From contig CANRHF010000076.1 of assembly GCA_947630345.1 (NCBI GenBank), positions 1 to 9,177 on the forward strand: DNA of 9,177 bases, given 5' to 3'. Source of the DNA: an uncultured Oscillospiraceae bacterium (GTDB taxonomy: Bacteria; Bacillota; Clostridia; Oscillospirales; Oscillospiraceae). The position numbers and the translations under genes are program-made. A model generated the notes under the pieces. It worked only from the letters and a program-made list of their open reading frames with translations, ran no database searches and was not told where the DNA came from. Below, piece after piece: positions 1 through 6,300 of the stretch (its first letter is position 1; the number at the start of each line of letters is the position of its first letter).

Positions 1-2
1 AG

Positions 3-80
3 TATATGGGGGATACGGTCAACTTCCGTTCGCACAAGCAGTCGTACAAAGATAAACACGCCGTTATGAATCCCAAATAG
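3..80 (+). pseudogene. C-terminal fragment of a large serine recombinase, cut short
   Basis: The frame entering from the left edge encodes 25 residues and stops at TAG (78-80). The peptide contains the string TVNFRSHKQSYKDK, which matches my memory of the segment 'G-TVNF-(K/R)-x-x-K-x-SYK-x-K' found just after the catalytic domain of TndX/TnpX-type large serine recombinases of clostridial transposons and ICEs. In those proteins the chain continues through a zinc-ribbon and coiled-coil region for well over 100 residues. Here it stops directly after NPK, and the bases after the stop do not continue the family in the same frame. I therefore read it as a truncated, probably inactive recombinase, although the upstream part lies outside the window. 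It suggests that the left boundary of the window belongs to a decayed integrative element. The peptide is short, so the family call is moderate. Confidence 0.55.
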
Positions 81-131
81 AGACCGATAATTTTTTTAAG
101 TCATTTTTGGCGATTTCCGGCCCTTTTTGCT

Positions 132-163
132 CCGGAAATGATACTTTCCGGCGCTTATTTTTC
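132..163 (+). terminator. Possible weak terminator after the recombinase fragment
   Basis: A perfect 7-bp stem (CCGGAAA at 132-138, TTTCCGG at 145-151) with a 6-base loop is followed by CGCTTATTTTT. An upstream TTTCCGG at 114-120 can pair with the same left arm, so two alternative hairpins are possible. The T-tract is displaced by a few bases, so terminator function is uncertain. Confidence 0.3.
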
Positions 164-185
164 CACTGTTTCCACCCCTTCCGGA

Positions 186-337
186 GCAGACTGTGGGATG
201 GAATGTGGTCATAAGAAGCTTCTTAAACTGCCTCGCCGTTTGGGGAGTCTTCCGCTACCTGCATAGCACCTCCAAATCTGCGAAAAGTCAACCCACCTCC
301 CCGCCAAAACCTGCTCCGCCGTAAACAAAGAAATACG
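186..337. repeat. Direct repeat R1 (152 bp), left copy
   Basis: This stretch aligns almost without gaps with 2940-3091 (R2), with the same overall length. By eye, about 80% of positions agree. The best-conserved blocks are GAATGTGGTC, TCGCCGTT.GGGGAG, GCATAG.ACCTC, the 17-mer GCGAAAAGTCAACCCAC and the 17-mer GTAAACAAAGAAATACG. The copies bracket the HTH/ImmA-IrrE/PIN cassette. In R1 the hairpin that R2 has at the equivalent place is degraded, and a 12-bp palindrome AAGAAGCTTCTT (213-224) sits there instead. The promoter half is the better preserved half. Confidence 0.8.
263..291 (-). promoter_or_regulatory. Leftward sigma-A promoter inside R1
   Basis: On the - strand TTGACT (291-286) is separated by 17 bases from TGCTAT (268-263). 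The same arrangement is kept in R2, and the promoter elements lie in the best-conserved half of the repeat, which suggests selection or recent duplication. Transcription would run left, towards and antisense to the recombinase fragment, because the R2-type terminator is degraded in this copy. Confidence 0.5.
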
Positions 338-437
338 CATTCACCCCAGCATACGGATCTAACTGCCCCCCGCAAATCAAACTTGCGGCAGGTAGCTTCC
401 ATGATTCAGCAGTTTTCCCAATTGGAATGACTGTTAA

Positions 438-475
438 AAATCCTTCCCCACTTTGCATGGGAAAGGATTTCTTAT
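438..475. terminator. Terminator-like hairpin, possibly bidirectional
   Basis: AAATCCTT (438-445) pairs with AAGGATTT (463-470). After one mismatch CCCA (447-450) pairs with TGGG (458-461), leaving a 7-base loop. On the + strand it is followed by CTTATG, and on the - strand by TTTTTAAC, so the better tail is on the - strand. No gene that it would serve is visible in the window, so it may be inherited from a lost neighbour. Confidence 0.4.
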
Positions 476-572
476 GCTTACGCTATATTGGCAGCCCTAC
501 ATAGCAGGGTATCCGTGATCTCTGAATTTGAAGTTTTCACATTGCAGATTTCAAATTTAAAGGAGATCAAAA

Positions 573-638
573 ATGAAAAAGGTACATAATCTGGAAAGAC
601 CCAGCCTGCAATGGACAATATTACGACCTATATCTTGA
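573..638 (+). CDS. Possible 21-residue peptide or remnant with a strong RBS
   Basis: AAAGGAG (559-565) stands 7 bases before ATG (573), an excellent ribosome binding site. The frame MKKVHNLERPSLQWTILRPI.. ends at TGA (636-638) after 21 residues. An inverted repeat AATTTGAA/TTCAAATT (525-532/550-557) lies just upstream and could be an operator or RBS-modulating hairpin. The +1 frame is open from the same point to TGA at 672-674 and reads ..IIWKDPACNGQYYDLYL.., which looks more protein-like than the ATG frame. The locus may therefore be a frameshifted relic of a longer small gene rather than a functional leader peptide. I do not recognise a family. Its stop lies just before the cassette promoter. 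Confidence 0.3.
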   Translation: MKKVHNLERPSLQWTILRPIS

Positions 639-671
639 TAATTACATGGCGCTAAACACAATAAATAGCGA

Positions 672-700
672 TTGACACCAAAAATAAAGTGGAGTATAAT
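672..700 (+). promoter_or_regulatory. Consensus sigma-A promoter of the HTH/peptidase/PIN cassette
   Basis: TTGACA (672-677), a 17-base spacer and TATAAT (695-700) match the sigma-A consensus at all twelve positions. Transcription should start near 707, leaving a leader of about 80 bases before the HTH gene. A promoter this strong normally needs a repressor, which fits autoregulation by the HTH protein it drives. Confidence 0.9.
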
Positions 701-736
701 ATATTTTACAGTGGGATGGGAATGATAATGATAGTG

Positions 737-757
737 GAGTACTCTGCGTGGGTACTC
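737..757. promoter_or_regulatory. Dyad in the cassette leader, candidate operator
   Basis: GAGTAC (737-742) and GTACTC (752-757) form a perfect inverted repeat with a 9-base centre, in the transcribed leader between the promoter and the HTH start. It could be an operator for the HTH protein or a small RNA hairpin. The TTTG after it is too short for a good terminator. Function is inferred from position only. Confidence 0.35.
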
Positions 758-785
758 TTTGTTCGACGTTTCAGGAGGGATTGGG

Positions 786-1127
786 ATGTCATATGCGCGT
801 GAAGTAGGCTTTGCGGTAAAGCAACTTGCGAATACTGAAGAAAAAAAGCAGCAGTTAAGAGAAGCGCTGGGTTATTCTGCGCAGGAACTGGAAAAACTCT
901 TTGCCGGGCGACTCTATATTACAGGCTTCGATTTGGACACGATTTCAAAAGTCTGCGGCGTTTCGCCGGAGAGCATCGTGGAGCCCGACCCGGAAGCATA
1001 TCACGCAGGTGTTGTTCATTGCATGACGCAGTTTAAAAATCCTGAAAATCGCGAAAAGGTTTTGGACTTGATCGATGCCTATATTGATGCACAGGAAGCG
1101 CTGACTAGGGCCAGAACCGCCGAATGA
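786..1127 (+). CDS. Small XRE-like helix-turn-helix protein, probable cassette regulator/antitoxin
   Basis: This 113-residue protein begins at ATG 786, 6 bases after AGGAGGG (773-779). The upstream TTG at 759 has no comparable site. Residues about 25-65 fit a Cro/C1-type HTH: an LREALGYSAQELEKLF helix pair, then a turn, then LDTISKVCGVSPESIV, the usual end of such domains. The rest (66-113) looks helical and acidic, ending in a segment like FKNPENREKVLDLIDAYI, possibly for dimerisation or for contact with the next gene's product. It is first in a three-gene unit behind a consensus promoter. In ICEBs1, the HTH repressor ImmR is cleaved by its partner peptidase ImmA. By analogy this protein may repress the cassette and be the substrate of the adjacent peptidase. 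HTH identity is good; target and role are inference. Confidence 0.8.
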   Translation: MSYAREVGFAVKQLANTEEKKQQLREALGYSAQELEKLFAGRLYITGFDLDTISKVCGVSPESIVEPDPEAYHAGVVHCMTQFKNPENREKVLDLIDAYIDAQEALTRARTAE

Positions 1128-1139
1128 AAGATGTTATGA

Positions 1140-1175
1140 GCGGGCAAAGGCTGTTTTGCCCGCATTCCTTTTATT
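1140..1175 (+). terminator. Intercistronic hairpin between HTH and peptidase genes (attenuator?)
   Basis: GCGGGCAAA (1140-1148) pairs perfectly with TTTGCCCGC (1155-1163) across a 6-base loop, followed by ATTCCTTTTATT. It starts 13 bases after the HTH stop and ends before the RBS of the peptidase gene. The tail is interrupted by CC, so partial termination is more likely than full. This would keep HTH mRNA in excess over the peptidase and nuclease mRNA. Confidence 0.6.
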
Positions 1176-1190
1176 AGTGGGGTGAATTGT

Positions 1191-2078
1191 ATGCTCAATG
1201 TTGAGACACTGGTCGACTTTCCGAAGGAAACGATATCCGCGATCAAGAGTATTATATCCAAACACCGGGATGAATTGCAGGGAAAAGGTCTCTATATCAA
1301 TGAAATTGTCAGGGAAGATATTTTCGATATTCTGGATTCTTCCTGCACAGTTGTTTACTACCCGTTTCTGGATGAGGACAACGACGGTTTTCATGTAACG
1401 CTACCAGTGGATTATCTACAAGATGCCACTGAAGAGCATTTTGTGTATCTGAATACCGAAAAGTATTTGGAAAAGCAGGTATATGCCGCTGCCCATGAAC
1501 TTGGCCACATTTGGGTCGATGAAAACAAGATCTGGGACGCTGCGCTGGAAAGGATCCTGCCCAAGAATCAGGAAAATGTTGAGCGTTTAATGAATCGATT
1601 TGCAGCGGAAATGCTGATGCCGGAGGATATTTTCCTGAAATCTGCCATTAAACAGTTGAAAGACCATTCGAAAGATGACAGAAGGATTAATGCGATTAAC
1701 ATTTTCCGGGTAACTGCCAGCTTAATGGATGAGTTCTGCGTACCCGCGCAAGCGGTGATCTATCGGTTCTATGAGACAGGGATCTTCGCAAAAGAAGTTT
1801 GCAAGCAGCTTCTTTCCGGTTTTACTTCCGAGCAGAAAGAGAGCTACCAGGAATTCTTTGACAAGCTGGTAGAGTTGTGCATTCAGGAAGGCGGCTATAC
1901 GAAGCTGCACAAGAGCACTAAGAAAAAGGGTATTCAAGGTTTCCCAAAGCTGCTGGATGAGGTTGAGCAGCGGCATATCTTTTCCGAAGAGAGAACGAAA
2001 ATGCTCAGAGATATGCTGGATATCCCTTCAATTGATGACCGCGAAGAGACATTTGCTATCGGAACTGAGGAAGAATAG
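1191..2078 (+). CDS. ImmA/IrrE-family zinc metallopeptidase (COG2856/DUF955)
   Basis: Taking ATG 1191 as the start gives 295 residues, with GGGGTG (1179-1184) 6 bases upstream. A GTG at 1182 is possible but overlaps that site. The zinc site is visible: AAHELGHIW with HExxH at residues 102-106, and then ERLMNRFAAEMLMP (131-144), the second hallmark of the family, where Glu131 is the likely third ligand. The N-terminal 90 residues contain the usual strand-rich lead-in (..CTVVYYPF..); the C-terminal half is helical and charged. Members such as ImmA and IrrE cleave HTH repressors in response to DNA damage or signalling. Here the gene follows an HTH gene and precedes a PIN-like nuclease, so the expected substrate is the upstream HTH protein. 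The protein is longer than minimal ImmA proteins; the roughly 110-residue C-terminal tail could be a sensor. Family is secure; substrate is inferred. Confidence 0.88.
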   Translation: MLNVETLVDFPKETISAIKSIISKHRDELQGKGLYINEIVREDIFDILDSSCTVVYYPFLDEDNDGFHVTLPVDYLQDATEEHFVYLNTEKYLEKQVYAAAHELGHIWVDENKIWDAALERILPKNQENVERLMNRFAAEMLMPEDIFLKSAIKQLKDHSKDDRRINAINIFRVTASLMDEFCVPAQAVIYRFYETGIFAKEVCKQLLSGFTSEQKESYQEFFDKLVELCIQEGGYTKLHKSTKKKGIQGFPKLLDEVEQRHIFSEERTKMLRDMLDIPSIDDREETFAIGTEEE

Positions 2079-2099
2079 AGAAAAAGGGCGTGAAATACG

Positions 2100-2687
2100 A
2101 TGGATGAGCTCCGGGTTGTATTGGATACCGATTTCATCAACCGAATAACAAGCTATGAAGACGGCGATCCGCAGGGTCTCTTTTGTCGTATATTTCACAC
2201 CTTGAGAAAGAAGCCGGTTGTTCACCAATATGTGGCGGAGCATGAACTAACGCATAATTCCGTTGCAAAGGCATTGATGCAGAGCAGATTTCTCGAGGTG
2301 ATTCCCTATTCTGCTTTTCTGAAGGACGAGTTGGCGTGGGAACTGTATGAGAAAAACGTACGAGACATGCATAACAAACTCCTTGGATTTCGTATTGATA
2401 TGGGAAAGAGTGTATTTGCGGAATTACGTCCAGAGGATGACATTACTGCAAGGCATGCCCAGATGAGCCTTGGAGAAATACATTCGATCTTTATGGCAGT
2501 GGAATTGGGAATCCCATTGTTTTATTCTAACGATGCTGACGCAAAGGTTATAGCAAGCCGGTTTCCGAGGGACAGGCTGAATGTCCTGAATTTAGAAGCT
2601 GTTTCGAAACAACTGGATGTTGATGGTAGCGAAGTGACAACCAAAGAGCGAAAATTTTTGCGGAATTATAACCAACATAGAAGATAA
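2100..2687 (+). CDS. PIN-like domain protein, probable RNase/toxin effector
   Basis: This 195-residue protein starts at ATG 2100, 21 bases after the peptidase stop, with AAAAAGGG (2081-2088) as RBS. The order and spacing of acidic residues resemble a PIN nuclease: the first strand VVLDTDFINRI with Asp9 and Asp11, the helix VAEHEL with Glu47/Glu49, then SLGEIHSIFMAVELGIPLF with Glu126, and the closing strand YSNDADAK with Asp145/Asp147. The SLGE..H....A...G.P....ND..A pattern is typical of VapC-like and DUF3368-type PIN domains. The domain is larger than classic VapC (about 130 residues) because of an inserted helical segment at about 60-120. PIN proteins cut RNA in a metal-dependent way, often as toxins. 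Co-transcription with an HTH protein and an ImmA/IrrE peptidase suggests an effector held back by those genes. The PIN call comes from motif reading and has not been checked by a search. Confidence 0.7.
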   Translation: MDELRVVLDTDFINRITSYEDGDPQGLFCRIFHTLRKKPVVHQYVAEHELTHNSVAKALMQSRFLEVIPYSAFLKDELAWELYEKNVRDMHNKLLGFRIDMGKSVFAELRPEDDITARHAQMSLGEIHSIFMAVELGIPLFYSNDADAKVIASRFPRDRLNVLNLEAVSKQLDVDGSEVTTKERKFLRNYNQHRR

Positions 2688-2734
2688 CTTATAAGCAACT
2701 TTTTTCAATTCCGTACATAGCCGTCTGCTTTGCC

Positions 2735-2758
2735 ATAATCAGCTATATAATCAGCTAT
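2735..2758. repeat. Perfect tandem duplication of a 12-mer
   Basis: ATAATCAGCTAT occurs twice head to tail (2735-2746 and 2747-2758) with no mismatch. It lies about 50 bases after the PIN gene. The unit contains the palindrome AGCT. It may be a slippage product or a pair of protein sites; nothing else in the window matches it. Confidence 0.8.
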
Positions 2759-2856
2759 TTATATGGGAAAGAGATCCTGTCCAATTCCGGCAATAGAGCG
2801 AAAATAAGTGTAAGTATCAATTTCAGCACTTGTTCAAATGCCTACAAAACAAACGA

Positions 2857-2903
2857 AGAGCCTCTGCCGATCCGCTGTGAGTGCCGGCTGAGGCTCTCTT
2901 TTG
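2857..2903 (+). terminator. Intrinsic terminator of the HTH/peptidase/PIN unit
   Basis: AGAGCCTC (2857-2864) pairs with GAGGCTCT (2890-2897), and inside it GCCG (2866-2869) pairs with CGGC (2885-2888). A CTTTTG tail follows. It is the first good terminator after the PIN gene and lies about 170 bases downstream of its stop, just before repeat R2. Confidence 0.75.
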
Positions 2904-2966
2904 CTGTGTATTCAAGTTGCGAATGTCAAAGATTCACTAGCAGTCTGTGCAATAGAATGTGGTCGT

Positions 2967-3009
2967 AAAAAGCTCCCCAAAACGTTCGCCGTTCGGGGAG
3001 CCTATTTCT
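2967..3009 (-). ncRNA. Putative mini-transcript (about 43 nt) from R2: promoter directly followed by terminator
   Basis: The - strand promoter at 3045-3017 should start transcription near 3009-3010. Within about 8 bases the transcript enters GCTCCCC...GGGGAGC (3001-2995 pairing with 2978-2972, inner AACG/CGTT) and ends in TTTTT (2971-2967). The product would be little more than the hairpin itself, with no start codon and RBS. It could be a small RNA, a premature-termination leader that is relieved under some condition, or a transcriptional insulator. Existence of the RNA is inference from the promoter/terminator geometry. Confidence 0.4.
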
Positions 3010-3013
3010 TTTT
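2972..3013. terminator. Bidirectional intrinsic terminator in R2
   Basis: GCTCCCC (2972-2978) pairs with GGGGAGC (2995-3001), extended by inner AACG/CGTT pairing around TTCGC. Read on the - strand it is followed by TTTTT at once; read on the + strand it is followed by CTATTTCTTTTTT. Both directions look functional, the - strand better. The equivalent in R1 is decayed. Confidence 0.7.
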
Positions 3014-3016
3014 TGC

Positions 3017-3045
3017 ATAGTACCTCTGAATCCGCGAAAAGTCAA
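3017..3045 (-). promoter_or_regulatory. Leftward sigma-A promoter inside R2
   Basis: On the - strand TTGACT (3045-3040), a 17-base spacer and TACTAT (3022-3017) make a near-consensus promoter. Both hexamers and the spacing are preserved in R1, with one -10 change (TGCTAT). It points back towards the cassette, antisense to it, but the terminator at 3001-2967 should stop transcription first. Confidence 0.6.
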
Positions 3046-3224
3046 CCCACATCCCCACCAAAATCTGCGTCGCTGTAAACAAAGAAATACGGCGTGTGCG
3101 TTTGAATAATATTTCCACACTGAATTTTCAAAACAACCGGACTCAATTGCCATGCAAATTGTATCACAGGGCAGGAAAACACAATTCGCTATCTCTTTTT
3201 CATCCTGTCACACATCATTGTAAA

Positions 3225-3260
3225 CCCTCCACCCGTTTTGGGGCCGGAGGGGTGGGGGAG
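3225..3260. other. G-rich hairpin upstream of the TIR promoter
   Basis: CCCTCC (3225-3230) pairs with GGAGGG (3246-3251), with CCC/GGG pairing inside. The right side continues as a dense run of G tracts (GGGG at 3240-3243, GGGG at 3249-3252, GGGGG at 3254-3258) on the non-template strand, ending just before the -35 box. It may terminate upstream transcripts or form a stable DNA structure. It is also where composition switches to GC-rich. Confidence 0.35.
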
Positions 3261-3261
3261 C

Positions 3262-3290
3262 TTGAAATAATCGGGAGCGCGTGATATACT
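3262..3290 (+). promoter_or_regulatory. Promoter of the TIR gene (extended -10)
   Basis: TTGAAA (3262-3267), a 17-base spacer and TATACT (3285-3290) preceded by TGA (a TGn extended -10). Transcription would start near 3297, so the leader is under 20 bases and consists almost only of the ribosome binding site. An alternative TATAAT at 3292-3297 has no -35 at proper spacing. Confidence 0.6.
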
Positions 3291-3313
3291 TTATAATTAA
3301 AGGAGGGATCGCC

Positions 3314-6300
3314 ATGGAAAATGTGAGACATTATAACGCCTTCATCTCCTACCGGCACAACCCCACCGACTCTGCGGCGGCTTCGCGGATACAGCGGTAT
3401 TTGGAGCATTTCCGGGTACCCCGGGCCATTGCCAAGAAGACGGGGAAGAAGAAAATAGAGCGAATCTTCCGGGACAAGGAGGAGCTGCCCATCACCAGCG
3501 ACCTGGGGGACACCATCACCATGGCGCTGAGGGAGTCGGATTTTCTCATCGTCATATGCTCTCCCAGGACCCAGGAGTCCATGTGGGTGAAGCGGGAGAT
3601 CATGACCTTCCTGGAGACGCACTCCGCCCGCCAGGTCCTGACCGTGCTGGTGGAGGGGGAGCCTCAGGACATCATACCGCCGGAGATCTTGACGGACAAC
3701 GTGACGGGCGAACCGCTGGAGCCCCTGTCCTGCGACTGGCGTTTGCCCCTGCGCCAGGCGAAGCGAGAGGAGCTGCCCCGCCTGGCCGCGGCTATCCTGG
3801 GCTGCGCCTATGACGAGCTGCGCCGCCGGCAACGGCAGTATGTGATGCGTAGGGTTATCGCCGGGGTGTCTCTGGCCTTCGCCATGACGCTGGCCTTCGG
3901 CGCCTACATGGTCCGCACCAATATACTCATCCAGGAGAACTACGAAAACGCCCTGCGCAGCCAGTCTGAGTACCTGGCGGAGGAGTCCCTGGCGCTGCTG
4001 AACGGCGGGGACAGGCTCTCGGCCATCCTGCTGGCCATGGAGGGGCTTCCGGGGCCGGGCGGCGACCGCCCGCTGGTCACCCATGCCGAATACGCCCTCA
4101 GCTCCGCCGTGGGCGCTTATGAGGCCGGGACCAACTCAAAGCTTGTGGCTTTGGGGGCGCTCACTCCGGAGGGCACGCCAAAGGCCATGGAGATCGATCA
4201 GCCGGGCCGCCGGGCGATCCTGCTTGACGACACCAATACCGTGTCCGTTTGGAGCATCACGACCATGGAGAAACTCTACACCATCCGGCCCGAGGGGACC
4301 GTCCAGAAGCTTTTGGCCGCCGACGACAGCCGCTTTTATCTGCTGCTGGGCAAGAGCGGAATGATTTGCTACGACACCGCCTCTGGGGAGGAGCAATGGC
4401 GCCTGGACGGGAATCTCCGGGACGCCGCCTGCGCCCAGGGGAAGGTCCTGGCGCTTTTCCTGGACGACGCCACGGACCAGCAGCTTCTACGGCTCCTTTC
4501 CGAGGAGGACGGGAGCACCTTATTTGAGATAAAGCCCCCCGTCATTGACGGGGATGAGTTGCTCACCGTGTGCTCCCATGTTGCCGTGTCCCCCAGGGGC
4601 GAGTACATAGCCGTGGGGATCAAGCGGGGGGTCTCGTATTTCGGCGTGATCCCTGACGCCTGGTACATCGTGGACACCGGCAGCGGTCAGGGCCGCCTTG
4701 TCTCCCTGCCGGAGAAGGCGGATCTGCATTTCGACCAGGTCCTCACCGACGACGGGAAGCTCATAACGGCGGAATTTGTGGGGGACTGGAGCGCCGGGAG
4801 CCTTACCTACCAGCTGGACCGGGAGCAGAGCCTCCAGACAGGCGTCACCAGCTTCAGAATCTTCTGCTTAGACTACGACTCCGGCCGGCTTGCCTGGGAC
4901 CGCCAGGTGGACAGCTACCAGATCACCTGGGACGAGCGCACGCTGTACCTGCTGCGCAGCGGCAACGTTGCCGTGATTCTGGCCAACGTGGTGGAGATTT
5001 ACGACGTGGAAACCGGGGATGTGGTGTCCCGCGGACAGATGCAGAGCTCCATCCTCACCTGCGCGGACCTTTTGGACGACCGGCTGCACGTGGTGACGGA
5101 GGACGGCGGCGTGGGACAATACCGCTATGATTCCCAACTGGGAATGGTCACCAGGAGCTTCCAGGACGGGCTGCGCCTTGCCAGGATAACCGTGGTGGAC
5201 GACGGATATTTGAGATTCCTCACCTGCCGGGAGGGGTCCAGTGAGGTGCTGATCTACGGCGCCCAGACTGTGGACTCCGGCTGGGAGGAGTTTAAGGACG
5301 GCAACCCGGAGGGAACCGCCAGCACCCGCGCCCGCCGGGACGACAAGCTGATCCTCACCTTCTCCGACGGCTTCGTCCGCTGCTGGGACCTTACGGAGCG
5401 AGCGCTTTTATGGGAGACGGATCTCTTTACCCCCGAGGACGGGGAGAGCGACAGCGGCCGGAACTATGACATCCTGGACTGGGACACCCGGGCAGACACC
5501 ATCCTTGTGTGGCAAAGCGAGACGCAGGACGTCCCGGGGAGGCTCGTGACGATCAGGGCCTCGGACGGCGCGGTGATTTCCAGCACTGAACTGACCACGG
5601 GGGCGGAGCCGAAGCTGGCGAGCATCAACAGGATCTCCGCCGGACCCGGCGGCGGGGCAGTATACGGCGTATACGTCCCGGTGGCTGACCAAACCATGGC
5701 GGGCGTGAGCGTCTATGACCCTGAAAGACAAAGCGCCACCCTCTATCCCGTCTGGGAGGACGGGCGGCAGATCGTCAGCCTCTGGCCGAACGGGGACCGG
5801 GCCCTGGTCGCGGACGAGGACGGCGGGTGCGCGATGGTGTCCCTCTCGGACGGGGCCGTGACGCCCCTGGAGGGGAAACTGACCTACGAATCGAGTTACT
5901 CCCCCCAGGAAGCCCGGGTATGCGCCTGGAGCGGCGACGGCAAGCGTGTGGCCGCGGCGGGGGAGGAGTATATCTACGTCTGGAGCAGGGAGGGGGAGCT
6001 GCTGCTCTCCATCCCCTGGGTGAGGCCCGTGCTCTCCCTGGCTTTCGCGCCCGACGGGAGGCTGTGGGTGATGGGCCTGGACGGCACCCTGGCGGTCTTC
6101 TCCCAGGACGGGACCGAGGCGGGACGCATCCAGTGCGAGATGTACGGCAATCCCAGCGCCACCATGTATGTGGAGTGGAATTTCACCAAGGGCGACGTCT
6201 ACGTGATAACGGGCGTGATCCTCACCGCGGTGGACCCGGAGGCCATGGCCGTCCGATTCACCGCCTGGCAGGCCGTCACCCTGGATGAGGCAAACGGAAG

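Larger units (their letters stand above)
81..785. other. Long gap between recombinase fragment and HTH gene
   Basis: No convincing gene longer than 25 codons is visible here. The stretch holds alternating inverted motifs TTTCCGG/CCGGAAA (114-151) and GCTCCGG/CCGGAGC (129-187), repeat copy R1 (186-337), a bulged hairpin with arms CTGCC..GCAA and TTGC..GGCAG (363-391), a terminator-like hairpin (438-470), an inverted repeat AATTTGAA/TTCAAATT (525-557), a 21-codon ORF (573-638) and the cassette promoter (672-700). The density of hairpins and the repeat fit a recombined junction rather than a plain intergenic spacer. Confidence 0.5.
2940..3091. repeat. Direct repeat R2 (152 bp), right copy
   Basis: This is the partner of R1 (186-337), with the same orientation and length. 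It carries the same two 17-base blocks GCGAAAAGTCAACCCAC and GTAAACAAAGAAATACG and the same reverse-strand promoter. R2 looks like the intact form because its terminator hairpin is complete. The interval from R1 to R2 contains the whole HTH/peptidase/PIN cassette with its own promoter and terminator, so recombination between the repeats would remove the cassette precisely. Confidence 0.8.
2688..3261. other. Gap between PIN gene and TIR gene
   Basis: No gene is evident. In order, the gap holds a tandem repeat (2735-2758), a strong terminator (2857-2903), repeat copy R2 with a - strand promoter and terminator (2940-3091), an AT-richer stretch with no recognised signal (3092-3217), and a G-rich hairpin (3225-3251). 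The base composition changes from AT-richer to GC-rich at its right end. Confidence 0.6.

Noticed and set aside
721..736. AATGATAATGATAG as a Fur-type iron box
   Set aside because: It has only a partial, non-palindromic match and no iron genes nearby; it is more likely chance AT-rich sequence.
759..785. TTG at 759 as the start of the HTH gene
   Set aside because: ATG 786 has AGGAGGG at proper spacing, while TTG 759 has none; the extra nine residues overlap that RBS.
2926..3153. 75-codon - strand frame over repeat R2
   Set aside because: It runs through the promoter and terminator of the repeat, has no RBS, and the R1 copy does not keep the frame.
3215..4084. Long antisense open frame opposite the TIR domain (289 codons)
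   Set aside because: It is antisense to a well-supported gene in GC-rich text, has a low-complexity Gly/Gln/Leu/Arg composition, and lacks an RBS and any recognisable motif.
5827..6288. 153-codon frame inside the propeller region in another frame
   Set aside because: It is a shadow of the TIR-propeller gene, rich in Gly and Arg, without motif or start signals.
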